NCBI RefSeq assembly: GCF_003545695.1
Contig: NZ_QUZZ01000010.1
Coordinates: 120,212-184,211 of the forward strand
From: Taibaiella helva
GTDB lineage: Bacteria; Bacteroidota; Bacteroidia; Chitinophagales; Chitinophagaceae
Reading direction: 5' to 3'
DNA: 64,000 bases
The translations under genes were made by a program, and so were the position numbers. A model generated the notes under the pieces. It was given only the letters and a program-made list of their open reading frames with translations. It made no database searches and was not told where the DNA came from. Shown piece after piece: positions 1-8,600 of this stretch. The number at the start of each line of letters is the position of its first letter. Position 1 is the stretch's first letter.

Positions 1-165
1 CCTATACCCCGGAAATGTACCGCTACCTATTTTCCCGAAGCCAATGTACTGGTGCCTGTAGACAGCGTTGCCGACAAAAGCAATACGCCTACTTCCAAAA
101 TGGTGATACTTACCTTGCGTAAGCATGAGGAACTGCCGGCTTCCTTCACAGGTAGCCAGGCATAG
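1..165 (+). CDS. C-terminal end of FdhF/YdeP-type molybdopterin oxidoreductase (partial)
   Basis: An open frame enters from the left edge and ends at the TAG at 163-165, giving the last 54 residues of a protein. The stretch around residues 11-34 (YFPEANVLVPVDSVAD, then SNTPTSK) matches my memory of the C-terminal end of the FdhF/YdeP-type molybdopterin-dependent oxidoreductase alpha subunits, where it forms part of the molydopterin-dinucleotide-binding domain. Such proteins are cytoplasmic, about 760 residues long, and resemble formate dehydrogenase H; the substrate of the YdeP branch is uncertain. Only the tail is visible, so the active-site region cannot be checked. The next gene starts about 70 bp downstream on the same strand. 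Confidence 0.7.
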   Translation, partial: PIPRKCTATYFPEANVLVPVDSVADKSNTPTSKMVILTLRKHEELPASFTGSQA

Positions 166-234
166 TCCGGCCGCGCCCGGTTTAATGCTGCCCGGCCCGG
201 GCATTCTGCTTACATTTGGGTGCGTATATTGTCC

Positions 235-1335
235 ATGGACCAAAGCCAGCATACTTTAAGGAAGATCATCCATATCGACATGGATGCTTTCTATGCTTCC
301 GTAGAGCAGCGAGACCATCCCGAATACCGGGGCCGGCCTATCGTGGTCGGCGGTGCGCCCGACCGGAGAGGCGTTGTGGCTACAGCCAGCTATGAGGCCC
401 GCAAGTTTGGTATCCGTTCGGCAATGTCGAGCCGCAAGGCGCAGCAGCTTTGCCCCGAAGTCCTTTTTGTTGTTCCCAGGTTCGATGTCTATAAAACCGT
501 CTCCCGGCAGATCAGGGACATCTTTCACCGTTATACCGACGTCATTGAGCCGCTGTCGCTCGATGAAGCTTTTCTTGATGTGACCAGCGACAAGCAGGGC
601 ATCGGTTCCGCGCTCGAGATTGCCGGTCTTATCCGGAAAGCGATCAGGGAAGAACTGCAGCTTACCGCTTCTGCCGGCGTATCGGTCAATAAGTTTGTGG
701 CAAAGATCGCATCGGACATGAACAAGCCCGACGGGCTTACGTTTATCGGTCCCTCCCGGGTCGTTGCTTTTATGGAGCAGCTGCCGGTAGAAAAATTCTT
801 TGGCGTGGGCAGGGTAACGGCGGAAAAAATGAAGCGTATGGGTTTGTTCACCGGCGCCGATCTGAAACGGTTATCCGAAGAAGAGCTGATCCGGCATTTC
901 GGTAAATCCGGAGGCTTTTATTACCGCATGGTGCGGGGCATAGACAACCGGCCGGTACAGCCGCACCGCGAGATCAAATCGGTGGCTTCCGAAGATACTT
1001 TTGAACGGGACCTGGACCAGCCGGAAGACCTTGACCGGGAGCTGGAGAAGATCGCGGGCAGGGTAGTGCAGCGGCTGCAGCGCTACGAGCTCAAAGGCCG
1101 CACCATTACGCTGAAAGTAAAGTTCGGCGATTTCAAACAGCTGACCCGCAACCAATCTTATCCTCAGCCGGTCAGCGATTACGATACCATCCTCGATGCA
1201 GCCAGGACACTGCTGCAGCGCCTCGACCTGGAAGGCCGGAAAATACGGCTGCTCGGCATCTCGCTGTCTCATTTCGAAGCGCCGGGCAGCGGCCCGGAAA
1301 AGCCGGGCGCTACCCAACAGTTGACGTTATTCTGA
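235..1335 (+). CDS. dinB: DNA polymerase IV (Y-family translesion polymerase)
   Basis: Error-prone translesion DNA polymerase of the Y family, acting at stalled replication forks. The palm motif HIDMDAFYASVEQ lies at about residues 14-26 and the second catalytic motif SLDEAFLD at about 110, supplying the acidic metal ligands. The helix-hairpin-helix region (FFGVGRVTAEKM) and the little-finger domain follow. The extreme C-terminus, QQLTLF, fits the sliding-clamp-binding consensus and shows that the protein is complete. I chose the ATG at 235 (366 residues), because extending to the GTG at 220 adds only five residues that the family does not need. Length is normal for the family. No LexA-like operator was recognised upstream. 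A DinB-superfamily gene follows 59 bp downstream; the shared name is historical and does not imply a common function. Confidence 0.96.
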   Translation: MDQSQHTLRKIIHIDMDAFYASVEQRDHPEYRGRPIVVGGAPDRRGVVATASYEARKFGIRSAMSSRKAQQLCPEVLFVVPRFDVYKTVSRQIRDIFHRYTDVIEPLSLDEAFLDVTSDKQGIGSALEIAGLIRKAIREELQLTASAGVSVNKFVAKIASDMNKPDGLTFIGPSRVVAFMEQLPVEKFFGVGRVTAEKMKRMGLFTGADLKRLSEEELIRHFGKSGGFYYRMVRGIDNRPVQPHREIKSVASEDTFERDLDQPEDLDRELEKIAGRVVQRLQRYELKGRTITLKVKFGDFKQLTRNQSYPQPVSDYDTILDAARTLLQRLDLEGRKIRLLGISLSHFEAPGSGPEKPGATQQLTLF

Positions 1336-1394
1336 AGATGACCCCGTTCCCGTTCAGTCTTGGGCGAAAGCCAGTATCTTTAGGCAAAAAAGAC

Positions 1395-1895
1395 ATGATC
1401 GTAAAAACACTACTGGGTGAGTTCCTGCACGAAGCAGAGAATACCCGCCGCCTGCTGAAAGCCATTCCAGACAGCGCTTTGGGCTGGAAGCCTGCTGAGC
1501 ACAGCTGGACTACGGCGCAGCTGGCCTCACATATCGCCGAAATCTATAACTGGTACCCGGTTACACTGCAGCAAAAGGTATTTGATATGGGCAATTACCG
1601 TTATGACAAAGGCGATATCAGCAATATGGCCACCATTGTGGCTAAGTTTGAAGAAAATGTAAGTAAAGCGCAGGAAGCATTGCAGTCGGCGAGCGAGGAA
1701 TCGATGATGGAGACCTGGCGCATGGAACGCGAAGGTCAGCTGCTGATGCCTGAGCTGCCCCGTGCAGCAGTAGCCCGCGGTTTCCTGATGAATCACCTGT
1801 ACCATCACCGGGGCGAGATGATCGTTTACCTCAGGTCGACCGGCAACAGGGTTCCCGGCTTATACGGGCCGGTATGGGAGGACCGCCAGTCTTGA
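1395..1895 (+). CDS. DinB-superfamily (YfiT-like) putative metal-dependent protein
   Basis: A 166-residue protein of the DinB/YfiT four-helix-bundle superfamily, a group that includes metal-dependent thiol transferases such as bacillithiol or mycothiol S-transferases. Two clusters fit its metal site: a histidine in the segment TTAQLASHIAEI (about residue 47) and the pair in NHLYHHRGEM (about 134-140). WKPAEHSWT near residue 32 is also typical. The ATG at 1395 was preferred over the upstream start at 1338, because it begins directly at the first conserved helix (MIVKTLLGEFLHEAENTR). The protein is probably cytoplasmic and has no signal peptide. It lies 59 bp after dinB and may be cotranscribed with it. 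The substrate cannot be told from sequence. Confidence 0.82.
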   Translation: MIVKTLLGEFLHEAENTRRLLKAIPDSALGWKPAEHSWTTAQLASHIAEIYNWYPVTLQQKVFDMGNYRYDKGDISNMATIVAKFEENVSKAQEALQSASEESMMETWRMEREGQLLMPELPRAAVARGFLMNHLYHHRGEMIVYLRSTGNRVPGLYGPVWEDRQS

Positions 1896-2210
1896 CAGCC
1901 TGGTCTGCCAGGACAGGGGAGAACTTGCAGCCGGGATCGCTACATGGATTCGTGATTTCATGCTTTTTTTCTTTGTTAGTTTCTATTTTGTTGATAACTA
2001 GCAGCTTGATTTTGACTATCCCTTCTGGTAAGGACGATAATCTGTTTTTGGCACGCTTTTTGTTCTTATAATCTTGGTTAAATTTTCATAACACCATCCT
2101 CTGGTGTGTTTGGTTTATTGGTTTTTGGTTTCGCCCTCCCTCCAAGGAGGGCTACCTTTTTGGGGTATGTCCTGATGAAAATCCGGGGGCATCGGTTCAG
2201 AGCCCAGAGG

Positions 2211-2395
2211 ATGGAACGCTTCACTCTTATGGGTGTACTTGTACCCCACCTGCACGGTCAGGCTGGTCGGGACGGGCAATGCCTGAACGGCGGCAGGTTA
2301 CAGATTTTTCTTAACTGCTTGATTTTGCTTCTACGGAGCAAGTTTATGTTTGTTCATGGTGATGCTACAAACGTTTGGCTCCTACGGAGCTGTAG
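2211..2395 (+). repeat. Dispersed intergenic repeat, copy A1
   Basis: Shares an ordered series of segments with 12114-12298: ggatggaacgcttcact, then a GTACC-containing stretch, then GGTCGGGACG, CTGAACGGCGGC, then a tacggagcaa...tttatgtttnttcatgg block, and finally aaac(a/g)tttggctcc(t/g)(a/t)(c/a)gga(g). The end of the unit contains a short palindrome, gctcctacggagc. The copy is non-coding. It forms a head-to-head pair with the inverted copy immediately after it. Confidence 0.75.
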
Positions 2396-2399
2396 CGTG

Positions 2400-2530
2400 G
2401 ACGGACAGTACAGCTGTCATCCAGGCCGCTGTCGCGTCCCCGACCGGCTTGCCGGGTGAGGCTCGAGTGAGCCAAACGTTTGTACGCAATAAGGAATCGC
2501 GTTCTTACCTCGTAGGAGCAAAACAAAAAA
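2400..2530 (-). repeat. Dispersed intergenic repeat, copy A2 (inverted, partial)
   Basis: Read on the minus strand this stretch repeats the elements of copy A1 in the same order: TTTTGCTCCTACGAGG, then ACAAACGTTTGGCTCA, and the core GGTCGGGGACGCGACAGCGGCCTGG, which corresponds to the GGTCGGGACGCGCAGCGGCCTGA-type core seen at 12.17 and 38.27 kb. Together A1 and A2 form a large imperfect inverted repeat between two convergent genes. No coding content is apparent. Confidence 0.6.
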
Positions 2531-2591
2531 GAAGGAGGATACCGTGCTCAATTGCCGGATGTACAGGGCAAACCTTTCCGCAGCCCTATAC

Positions 2592-2622
2592 CAAAAAAGT
2601 CCCGCAGCAAACCGCTGCGGGA
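2592..2622 (-). terminator. Rho-independent terminator of the 961-residue PKD protein gene
   Basis: A perfect 9-bp stem (tcccgcagc / gctgcggga, 2600-2608 with 2614-2622) is followed on the minus strand by a run of six T residues (aaaaaa at 2593-2598 on the plus strand). It lies 26 bp after the stop codon of the gene ending at 2648. Confidence 0.85.
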
Positions 2623-2647
2623 TCTTCTGATGAAAATTCAAAACATG

Positions 2648-5533
2648 TTATTGCTTCACAAAGCGCCAGGAGCCTTGCTGCGGGCCGCTGACCACACGGA
2701 AGGTGTACACGCCCTGTGCGAGTGTGCTGACGTCGACTTTTTGCGGGTTTTGGGTAATGATTACTTTTTGCAAACATTTGCCGGTGACGTCGAAGAGCGC
2801 CAGTTCGGTACCCGGCTGCGCCCGTTCGACAATAACGGTTTGCAGCGCCGGGTTGGGATAAAGCAGGATATCCGTTGTGCTGGTAATGTTGTCTATGCCT
2901 ACACCATTTTGAACGGTAACCTGCCGGCAGTTGCTGTCCACGCCGCAGGTATTGCTGCTCTCGACACAAATCCTGTAGTCGCCTGCGTTACTGTAGGTAT
3001 GGCTTGCCGTGGCTCCTGTTGCCGACTGGCCGTCGCCGAAACGCCATTTGATCGCAATTGCCGGCGTGGTACCGGTATAGGTGAACTGCAGCGCTTTCCC
3101 GTTGGCAGTATAGCTGAAATCGGCTTCAGGCGGGGGACAGGTGAGGGTTACCGGCTGGCATGCAGTATCGCTGCCGCAACCTTTATAGGCGATCAGGCAA
3201 ATGGTATAGGTGCCGGCGGTATTATAGTTATAGCTGGCAGTATTGCCGGTAGCCGTTTGTCCTGGGGCAAAGATCCAGCGGACACTATCTACTGGTGTGC
3301 TACCGGTGTAGCTTACATTGACGGTAGTATTGCTGGCGCTGTGCGTAAAGGCAGCGTTGGGTTGGGGACAGCTGATGGTCACCGGCTGGCAGGTGGTATC
3401 GCTGCCGCAGCCCCTGAATGCCCTTACGCAGATGGTGTAGGTTCCGGCTGTATTGTAATTGTAGCTGGCGGTATTGCCGCTAGCAGTCTGTCCCGGTGCA
3501 AAGACCCAGCGGATGCTGTCTGTTGGGGTGCTGCCGGTATAGGTCACATTCACTGTAGTATTGGTTATGGTATAGCTGAAGCTGGCATTGGGTTGCGGAC
3601 AGGTGATCACTACAGCCTGGCAGCTTGTGTCCCTGCCGCATTCTTTATAGGCGATCGCGCAAACGGTGTAGGAGCCGGCTGTGCCATAGTTATACGACGC
3701 AGTATTGCCGCTAGCCGTTTGTCCCGGTGCAAAGATCCAACGGACGCTGTCTACAGGTGTGCTGCCCGTATAGGTTGTATTGACCGTAGTGTTGGCGATG
3801 GCATAGGTAAAAGCTGCTGTGGGTTGGGGACAGGTGATATTAATGGGCTGACAGCTTTGGGTACCGCCGCAGGCATTATAGACGGTAAGGCATACGCTAT
3901 GGTTGCCTGTGCTGAAGGTATGGCTGGGGTTAAGCGCAGTGCTGGTGCCGCCGTCGCCGAAGTTCCAGCGTACGCTGTCGGCGCCGGGTGTGCCCGTGTA
4001 GGTAAAGTTCACCAGGCCCGCGGCATTGGGCGTCGTATGGGTAAATGCCGATACCGGCGGTGTACAATTGCAGTTGTAGCCATACTTGGCGAGGAAAAAG
4101 TCGGTAGGGCCGCCATGGGTCTTGTAGCCCGAATTGCCCAGCCAGATGCTGTCCTTCATAGCGCCGCCGATATAAATATTATCATTGAAGCAGGCAATTT
4201 CTACGCCATTTTCTCCGCCTCCTTGTCCTGCAGGATCATTGTTGCGGATGTAATCCATCTTCTGGACATTGCCCATCGTATCCAGGATCACAATGGGGAT
4301 CTTGCCGGTAACGCCGGGTGTCGTCATTGAATCGTTCCCGATGATAATATCTTTAGCAAAACCGGTAATGATCAGTTTGCCATTGCTTAAGTTTTCATAC
4401 ATAGTAGTAGGGCCCGAGCCGGCAATGCCGATGCCGTCGATCTCTTTTCTCCAGATAAGATTATTGCTAAGGTCCATCTTCATCAGGAAGCCGAACCGGC
4501 CGAGGCTGCCGCCGGGGTTGATAAAGCTTTGACCTTTGAACGTACAGTCGGCACCGAAATAGCTCCCGAAATAATATTGCGCATTGCCGTACCGGAAGCC
4601 GCAGGCCTTTTGGCCTATGTATGCCATACCGGTTGTAGTGAAGGTATCCAGGGCAATCAGGTTTCTTGATGCATCAAAAGTGGCTACACCGTAGGAACCG
4701 GTCTGCGACTCGTCTACGATAGGAACATAAAGGGTATTGCTGGGCTCATGGAGGGAACAGGGATTGTCCATATTGATGATCACCATCGAGTCGTTGATAG
4801 GAAGTCTGGTGGCGCTTAGCAAGTTGCCCTGCGGCGTATAGACAAAATCGTAAATACCCCGCTGGCTGATAACGGAAGGCATAAGCGGCACACCGCTGGC
4901 CCTGACCACCTTGATGTAATGGACCAATGTATCGCGGAGCAGCAGCTTGCTGTAGTCATTGCCCAATGCAGCGGCGGAATTGATGGAATTATCGCCCAGG
5001 GTCCGCATCCATTGGTAATGGCCGGAAGTGTCGTACTTAATGAGCCAGGAGCTGTAGAAGCTGGAGCTCATGGTGCTGTCGGGACCAAAATAACGGATAT
5101 TGGTGGTGCCTCCGCCGGGCGATGAGCCGGAAATATAAACATTACCGTCTTTGCAGGTTAGCCCCGCAAACCGGATATCGTTGGTGCCCTCCAGTATTTT
5201 TCCCCAACGGATACGCCCTTCGCAATTATAGCTGAGCAAGGCTGTTTTGGCCCGGAACTGCTGTGCGAGACCGGTTTGGATAGGAAAGGTAATGCTGTCG
5301 ATCGTGATGCTGCCGTATCCCATCAATTCGGTGAGCATGTAGACATTGCCGTTTGCATCTGTAGCTACTTCCTTTGGCAATTCTCTAGCTGTATAGCCTG
5401 ATGGAGCGGTAAGCGCAGTGCCTCCTCCCGATACCCATTTACCTTGCTGCGCGTGCGTGGAAAACGTTCGGGGTACGAACAAAGACAGGCATAGGAAACA
5501 TGCCTTTATTGAAAAGTGTAGCTTTTTTGCCAT
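2648..5533 (-). CDS. Secreted multi-PKD protein with T9SS type A sorting domain
   Basis: A 961-residue predicted secreted protein. A signal peptide occupies about residues 1-28 (hydrophobic core ACFLCLSLFV, cleavage near HAQQ). Residues 40-500 are a region of short beta-rich segments of the kind found in SBBP/beta-propeller-like Bacteroidota proteins. Residues 505-880 hold five PKD-type domains, three of which are near-identical 77-residue units (SVRWIFAPGQTASGNTASYNY and variants). The last 75 residues (LYPNPALQTVIVERAQP, ending FRVVSGPQQGSWRFVKQ) form a type A T9SS C-terminal sorting domain, so the protein should cross the outer membrane by T9SS and become surface-attached or released. It may act as an adhesin, but no enzyme motif was seen. 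It follows another large T9SS protein gene in the same orientation, with a strong hairpin between them. Confidence 0.88.
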   Translation of the reverse strand: MAKKLHFSIKACFLCLSLFVPRTFSTHAQQGKWVSGGGTALTAPSGYTARELPKEVATDANGNVYMLTELMGYGSITIDSITFPIQTGLAQQFRAKTALLSYNCEGRIRWGKILEGTNDIRFAGLTCKDGNVYISGSSPGGGTTNIRYFGPDSTMSSSFYSSWLIKYDTSGHYQWMRTLGDNSINSAAALGNDYSKLLLRDTLVHYIKVVRASGVPLMPSVISQRGIYDFVYTPQGNLLSATRLPINDSMVIINMDNPCSLHEPSNTLYVPIVDESQTGSYGVATFDASRNLIALDTFTTTGMAYIGQKACGFRYGNAQYYFGSYFGADCTFKGQSFINPGGSLGRFGFLMKMDLSNNLIWRKEIDGIGIAGSGPTTMYENLSNGKLIITGFAKDIIIGNDSMTTPGVTGKIPIVILDTMGNVQKMDYIRNNDPAGQGGGENGVEIACFNDNIYIGGAMKDSIWLGNSGYKTHGGPTDFFLAKYGYNCNCTPPVSAFTHTTPNAAGLVNFTYTGTPGADSVRWNFGDGGTSTALNPSHTFSTGNHSVCLTVYNACGGTQSCQPINITCPQPTAAFTYAIANTTVNTTYTGSTPVDSVRWIFAPGQTASGNTASYNYGTAGSYTVCAIAYKECGRDTSCQAVVITCPQPNASFSYTITNTTVNVTYTGSTPTDSIRWVFAPGQTASGNTASYNYNTAGTYTICVRAFRGCGSDTTCQPVTISCPQPNAAFTHSASNTTVNVSYTGSTPVDSVRWIFAPGQTATGNTASYNYNTAGTYTICLIAYKGCGSDTACQPVTLTCPPPEADFSYTANGKALQFTYTGTTPAIAIKWRFGDGQSATGATASHTYSNAGDYRICVESSNTCGVDSNCRQVTVQNGVGIDNITSTTDILLYPNPALQTVIVERAQPGTELALFDVTGKCLQKVIITQNPQKVDVSTLAQGVYTFRVVSGPQQGSWRFVKQ
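3127..3840 (-). repeat. Tandem ~231-bp repeats encoding PKD domains
   Basis: Inside the 961-residue gene, the segment ggttg(g/c)ggacag(g/c)tgat recurs at about 3127 (diverged), 3359, 3590 and 3819, a spacing of close to 231 bp or 77 codons. The encoded units each begin CPQP and share the SVRW(I/V)FAPGQTA core. The similarity at DNA level suggests recent duplication or gene conversion. Confidence 0.8.
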
Positions 5534-5555
5534 TCGGGGTTTGGTTTGGTCCTAT

Positions 5556-5601
5556 AAAAATAAAATAACAAAACCGCTTAGACAAGCGGTTTTGTTATTT
5601 T
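5556..5601 (-). terminator. Strong terminator between the two PKD-protein genes
   Basis: An 18-bp perfect stem (5562-5579 with 5584-5601, loop agac) lies directly after the stop codon of the 1708-residue gene. Reading on the minus strand it is preceded by an A-rich arm and followed by T residues (aaaaa at 5556-5560 on the plus strand). The hairpin ends only 28 bp before the start codon at 5533 of the next gene, so it also sits in that gene's 5' region. Confidence 0.88.
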
Positions 5602-5615
5602 TTTAGGTACTAAGA

Positions 5616-8600
5616 CTAGTGGGTTACAGACAATCGTTGAACGTGCAGGGTCTCTCCGTCCGCCTCCATGCGGATCAGGTACATACCCGATATCCATTCG
5701 TGGGTTCCCATAATCCATTTACCTCTGGACTCAGTTACCTTATGCTCTGCTACTTTGCGTCCGGCAATGTCGTACACTACGATCGAGCGTTCGCCCTTGG
5801 TGTGAGCACCATAGTCGTAAGATACGGTGGCTTGCTGGCCGGCAGGGTTGGGATAGAGCTCCATAGCATCCAGAACAGTGAAGCGCTGGCTGTCGTCGCC
5901 GGTTTCTGCTTCACCTGCAGGACGCTGGGGATCCCAGCTGCATTGCGGTACTTTTACGTCAACAGAACGGTAGCATTTCCGTCCGTCGTCGTACATAAAC
6001 AACAGCTGGATCTTGATCGTCGCCGGAGGCGGGATCGAAAGACTGTTGAACGCTATGTTAAGCGAAACGCTGCTGAAAGGTCCAACACCGCCGACAGACG
6101 GCAGAACAGGTCCATAGTCGCTGCCCAGGTAGAAAGTGCCAGGCAGGCCGTAGTTGTTGAAGATGGAGATATCGAGGAAATACCTGCCTGGGATGCTGGG
6201 ATCGCACTTGAGCCTTACTTCCCTTATTGCACCTTCACAATCCATACACTGAGCATCGCTGATATCCATAATGCCGGATTTATCGGCGCACATGCCGTTG
6301 TCCAGCATTTCCTGGTACTGGCCGAAGCTGGGTACTTTGTAAGGCAGCACGGTGCTGTTGAAGCCGTTCATGTCCACGCCGCCGTTCCTAAGCCACTCCC
6401 ATTGCTGGAACGCGATACCCGGAGGGCCATAGAGATAGAGGTCGGCAACCTGCGCCTTACACATTGAATAGCAGCCTGAGGGGAAGTATTCGAAATACTT
6501 CTCCGGAGCCTGGGGTACATAGATGTCCCTGTGGCTGCGGCAGCCCACGCTGTTGGTATACCATACGCGGTAAGGTCCGCCCTGGTAAATGGTGTTCACT
6601 GCTCCGTTGGTGCCGTTGCTCCAGGTAAAGGTGCCCGGGCTGCCATGGCTGGCGGTCAGGGTCATCTCGTTGGTAGCGCAGTTGACGATTACCGGGCCGC
6701 TGATAGACGGAGGTCCGGGCAGCGGGTTGATGGTCACCGAGATAGATGCATTGTCGCTGCAGCTGACACCACTGATCGGATCAGTATTGGTTACCTTCAG
6801 CTGGTAAGTGTAAGTACCCGGGCTGAGGCCGGCATCGCTGAGGGTAGCTGCGGTGCTGATCACCGAACCGCCATTGCGGCGCCATTCATAAGTAGTGCCT
6901 GCGCCTACGAAGCCGTTCAGCTCTACAGCATCGCCGTCGCAATAATCCACATCGCCGCGTATCGTAGCAACAGGGCTCTTGATGATCATGACGTTATCGG
7001 TACCTGTGTTCAGGCGGCACTTATGCACATCGAACACCTGCACCCAATATGCACCGGATTGTGTCGCACTGAATGTAGGGGTTGCAGATGGCACTGAATT
7101 GTTATCCCAGTTCCAGAAGTATGGTGCAACAGGAGTTCCTGTGTTGCTGACATAACTAAGCGGTACGGGTGTGCCGGAGCATACAGTATCGCCGCCTGTT
7201 ACAAACCCACTCAGGTTGTTGGCGAAAATATTCACCCCGGTATTGCCTGTTGCAGTACAGCCGTAAGCATCGGTAATGGTCAGGGATATCGGCACCGGAC
7301 CTGCAGGAGGGAAGGCCGTTGACGGGAACTGTACTGTGCTGGTACCGTAACCCGCTCCTGAGTTGAAATTCCACAGGTAGCTGGAAACCACTGTAGACGA
7401 CGGTGTCACTACTGGTGCAAAAGAAACCGGAAGTCCCTCGCAGCTATTGGGGCCAAAGCTGGTAATATTGATCCCCACTGTAGGTTTGGTCGGCATTGTA
7501 ATGGTACGGGTCGCTGTACAGAAGGTGGTGGTGCTGCCCGGAGGAGGACTGGTCACCCCTACTGTTTCGGTAATGGTATAGGTCACGCCTTGCTGCAGTG
7601 CGGAAACAAAGGTATTACCGGTACCAGTAGCCGGAGATGCGCTGCCGGCAGGGGTAATGCTCCAGCTGACGGGGCCGATCACAAAGCCGGTAAGATAGGC
7701 CGTACGGTCTTCAAACGTCACGTTATAGGTATTACCCGGTCCGCAGGCGATCTTATGGTAGAAGTCGGCTTTGGCGCCAATCTTCACCTGTACGGAGGCC
7801 CTGGAAGCGCAAGTCGTTCCGCCCCAGCTTTCAGTGTACGTGATCGTATAAATACCAGGAGTGGTATAGCCTACAGTGGTGGTATTGATACCTGATGTGG
7901 GCAGGGTGGAATAAGACCAGGACTGGGTAGCGCCGGGATTCGCGCTGGGTGTCAGGGTCACTACATTACAGTTAACCGTTGCGCTCAGGGTAGCGGCATT
8001 GGCAGGAGGCGTACAGCCGGGACCGCCAGGTCCGCCGCCGGAGCCGCAGCTGCTCAGCGTTGTGATGTTCACCGCATCAGAAGTATCGGTACAGCCATTG
8101 GCAGCCGTGGCGATGAATACGAAAGAGCCGCCGATCGAGGTAGCCGTATCGGGGCTGGCCGTAGTCGGTACCGTATAAGGGCTACCGTTGCGGAGCCACC
8201 TGAAGGTCAGCGGCGGGGCGGCATTATTGGTATAGGTACCAATGAGCTGGGTCACCGCACCGGGGCACAGGGCCAGCGGGCCGGGTGAGCTGGCATAGGC
8301 TACAGGGCCAGGCAGTATATTGATCGTGGTCGCTACAGTACCCTGGGGCGGGCAGGCAACCATTGAAGCGGTTCCTGAAGCCGTTACCGAAATGGTATAC
8401 ACCACAGGGGTGGAACCATTATTATAGGGGAACGGAACCGTGATCGTGTTGGAAGTGGTCAGGCCGGAGAATACGCCGGGGATGTTCCAGGTATAGTTGG
8501 CCGCACCAGGTGTAGCGGACAAGGTTACGAAACCGGGACAGGCATTGACCGGTGAGGTCAGTACAGGCAGCGGTGAAGGATTGACAGTTACGTTGTAAGT

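Larger units (their letters stand above)
1896..2591. other. Non-coding region carrying an inverted pair of dispersed repeats
   Basis: About 700 bp without a supportable gene between the DinB-like gene and the convergent PKD-protein gene. The first 200 bp are T-rich. From about 2211 onward the sequence is related to segments at 12.1 and 38.2 kb (annotated separately as repeats). An inverted repeat at about 2137-2152 (gccctcc / ggagggc) could act as a terminator for the upstream plus-strand genes, although a clear T-tract is lacking. Short open frames here overlap the repeat and show no recognisable protein. Confidence 0.6.

Noticed and set aside
3127..4060. CRISPR array
   Set aside because: The regular repeats are about 231 bp and encode PKD domains in frame; there are no short repeats with unique spacers.
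2552..4330. 592-codon plus-strand open frame opposite the 961-residue PKD gene
   Set aside because: Antisense shadow of a repetitive gene; the encoded Gly/Ala/Ile-rich sequence mirrors the repeated PKD codons.
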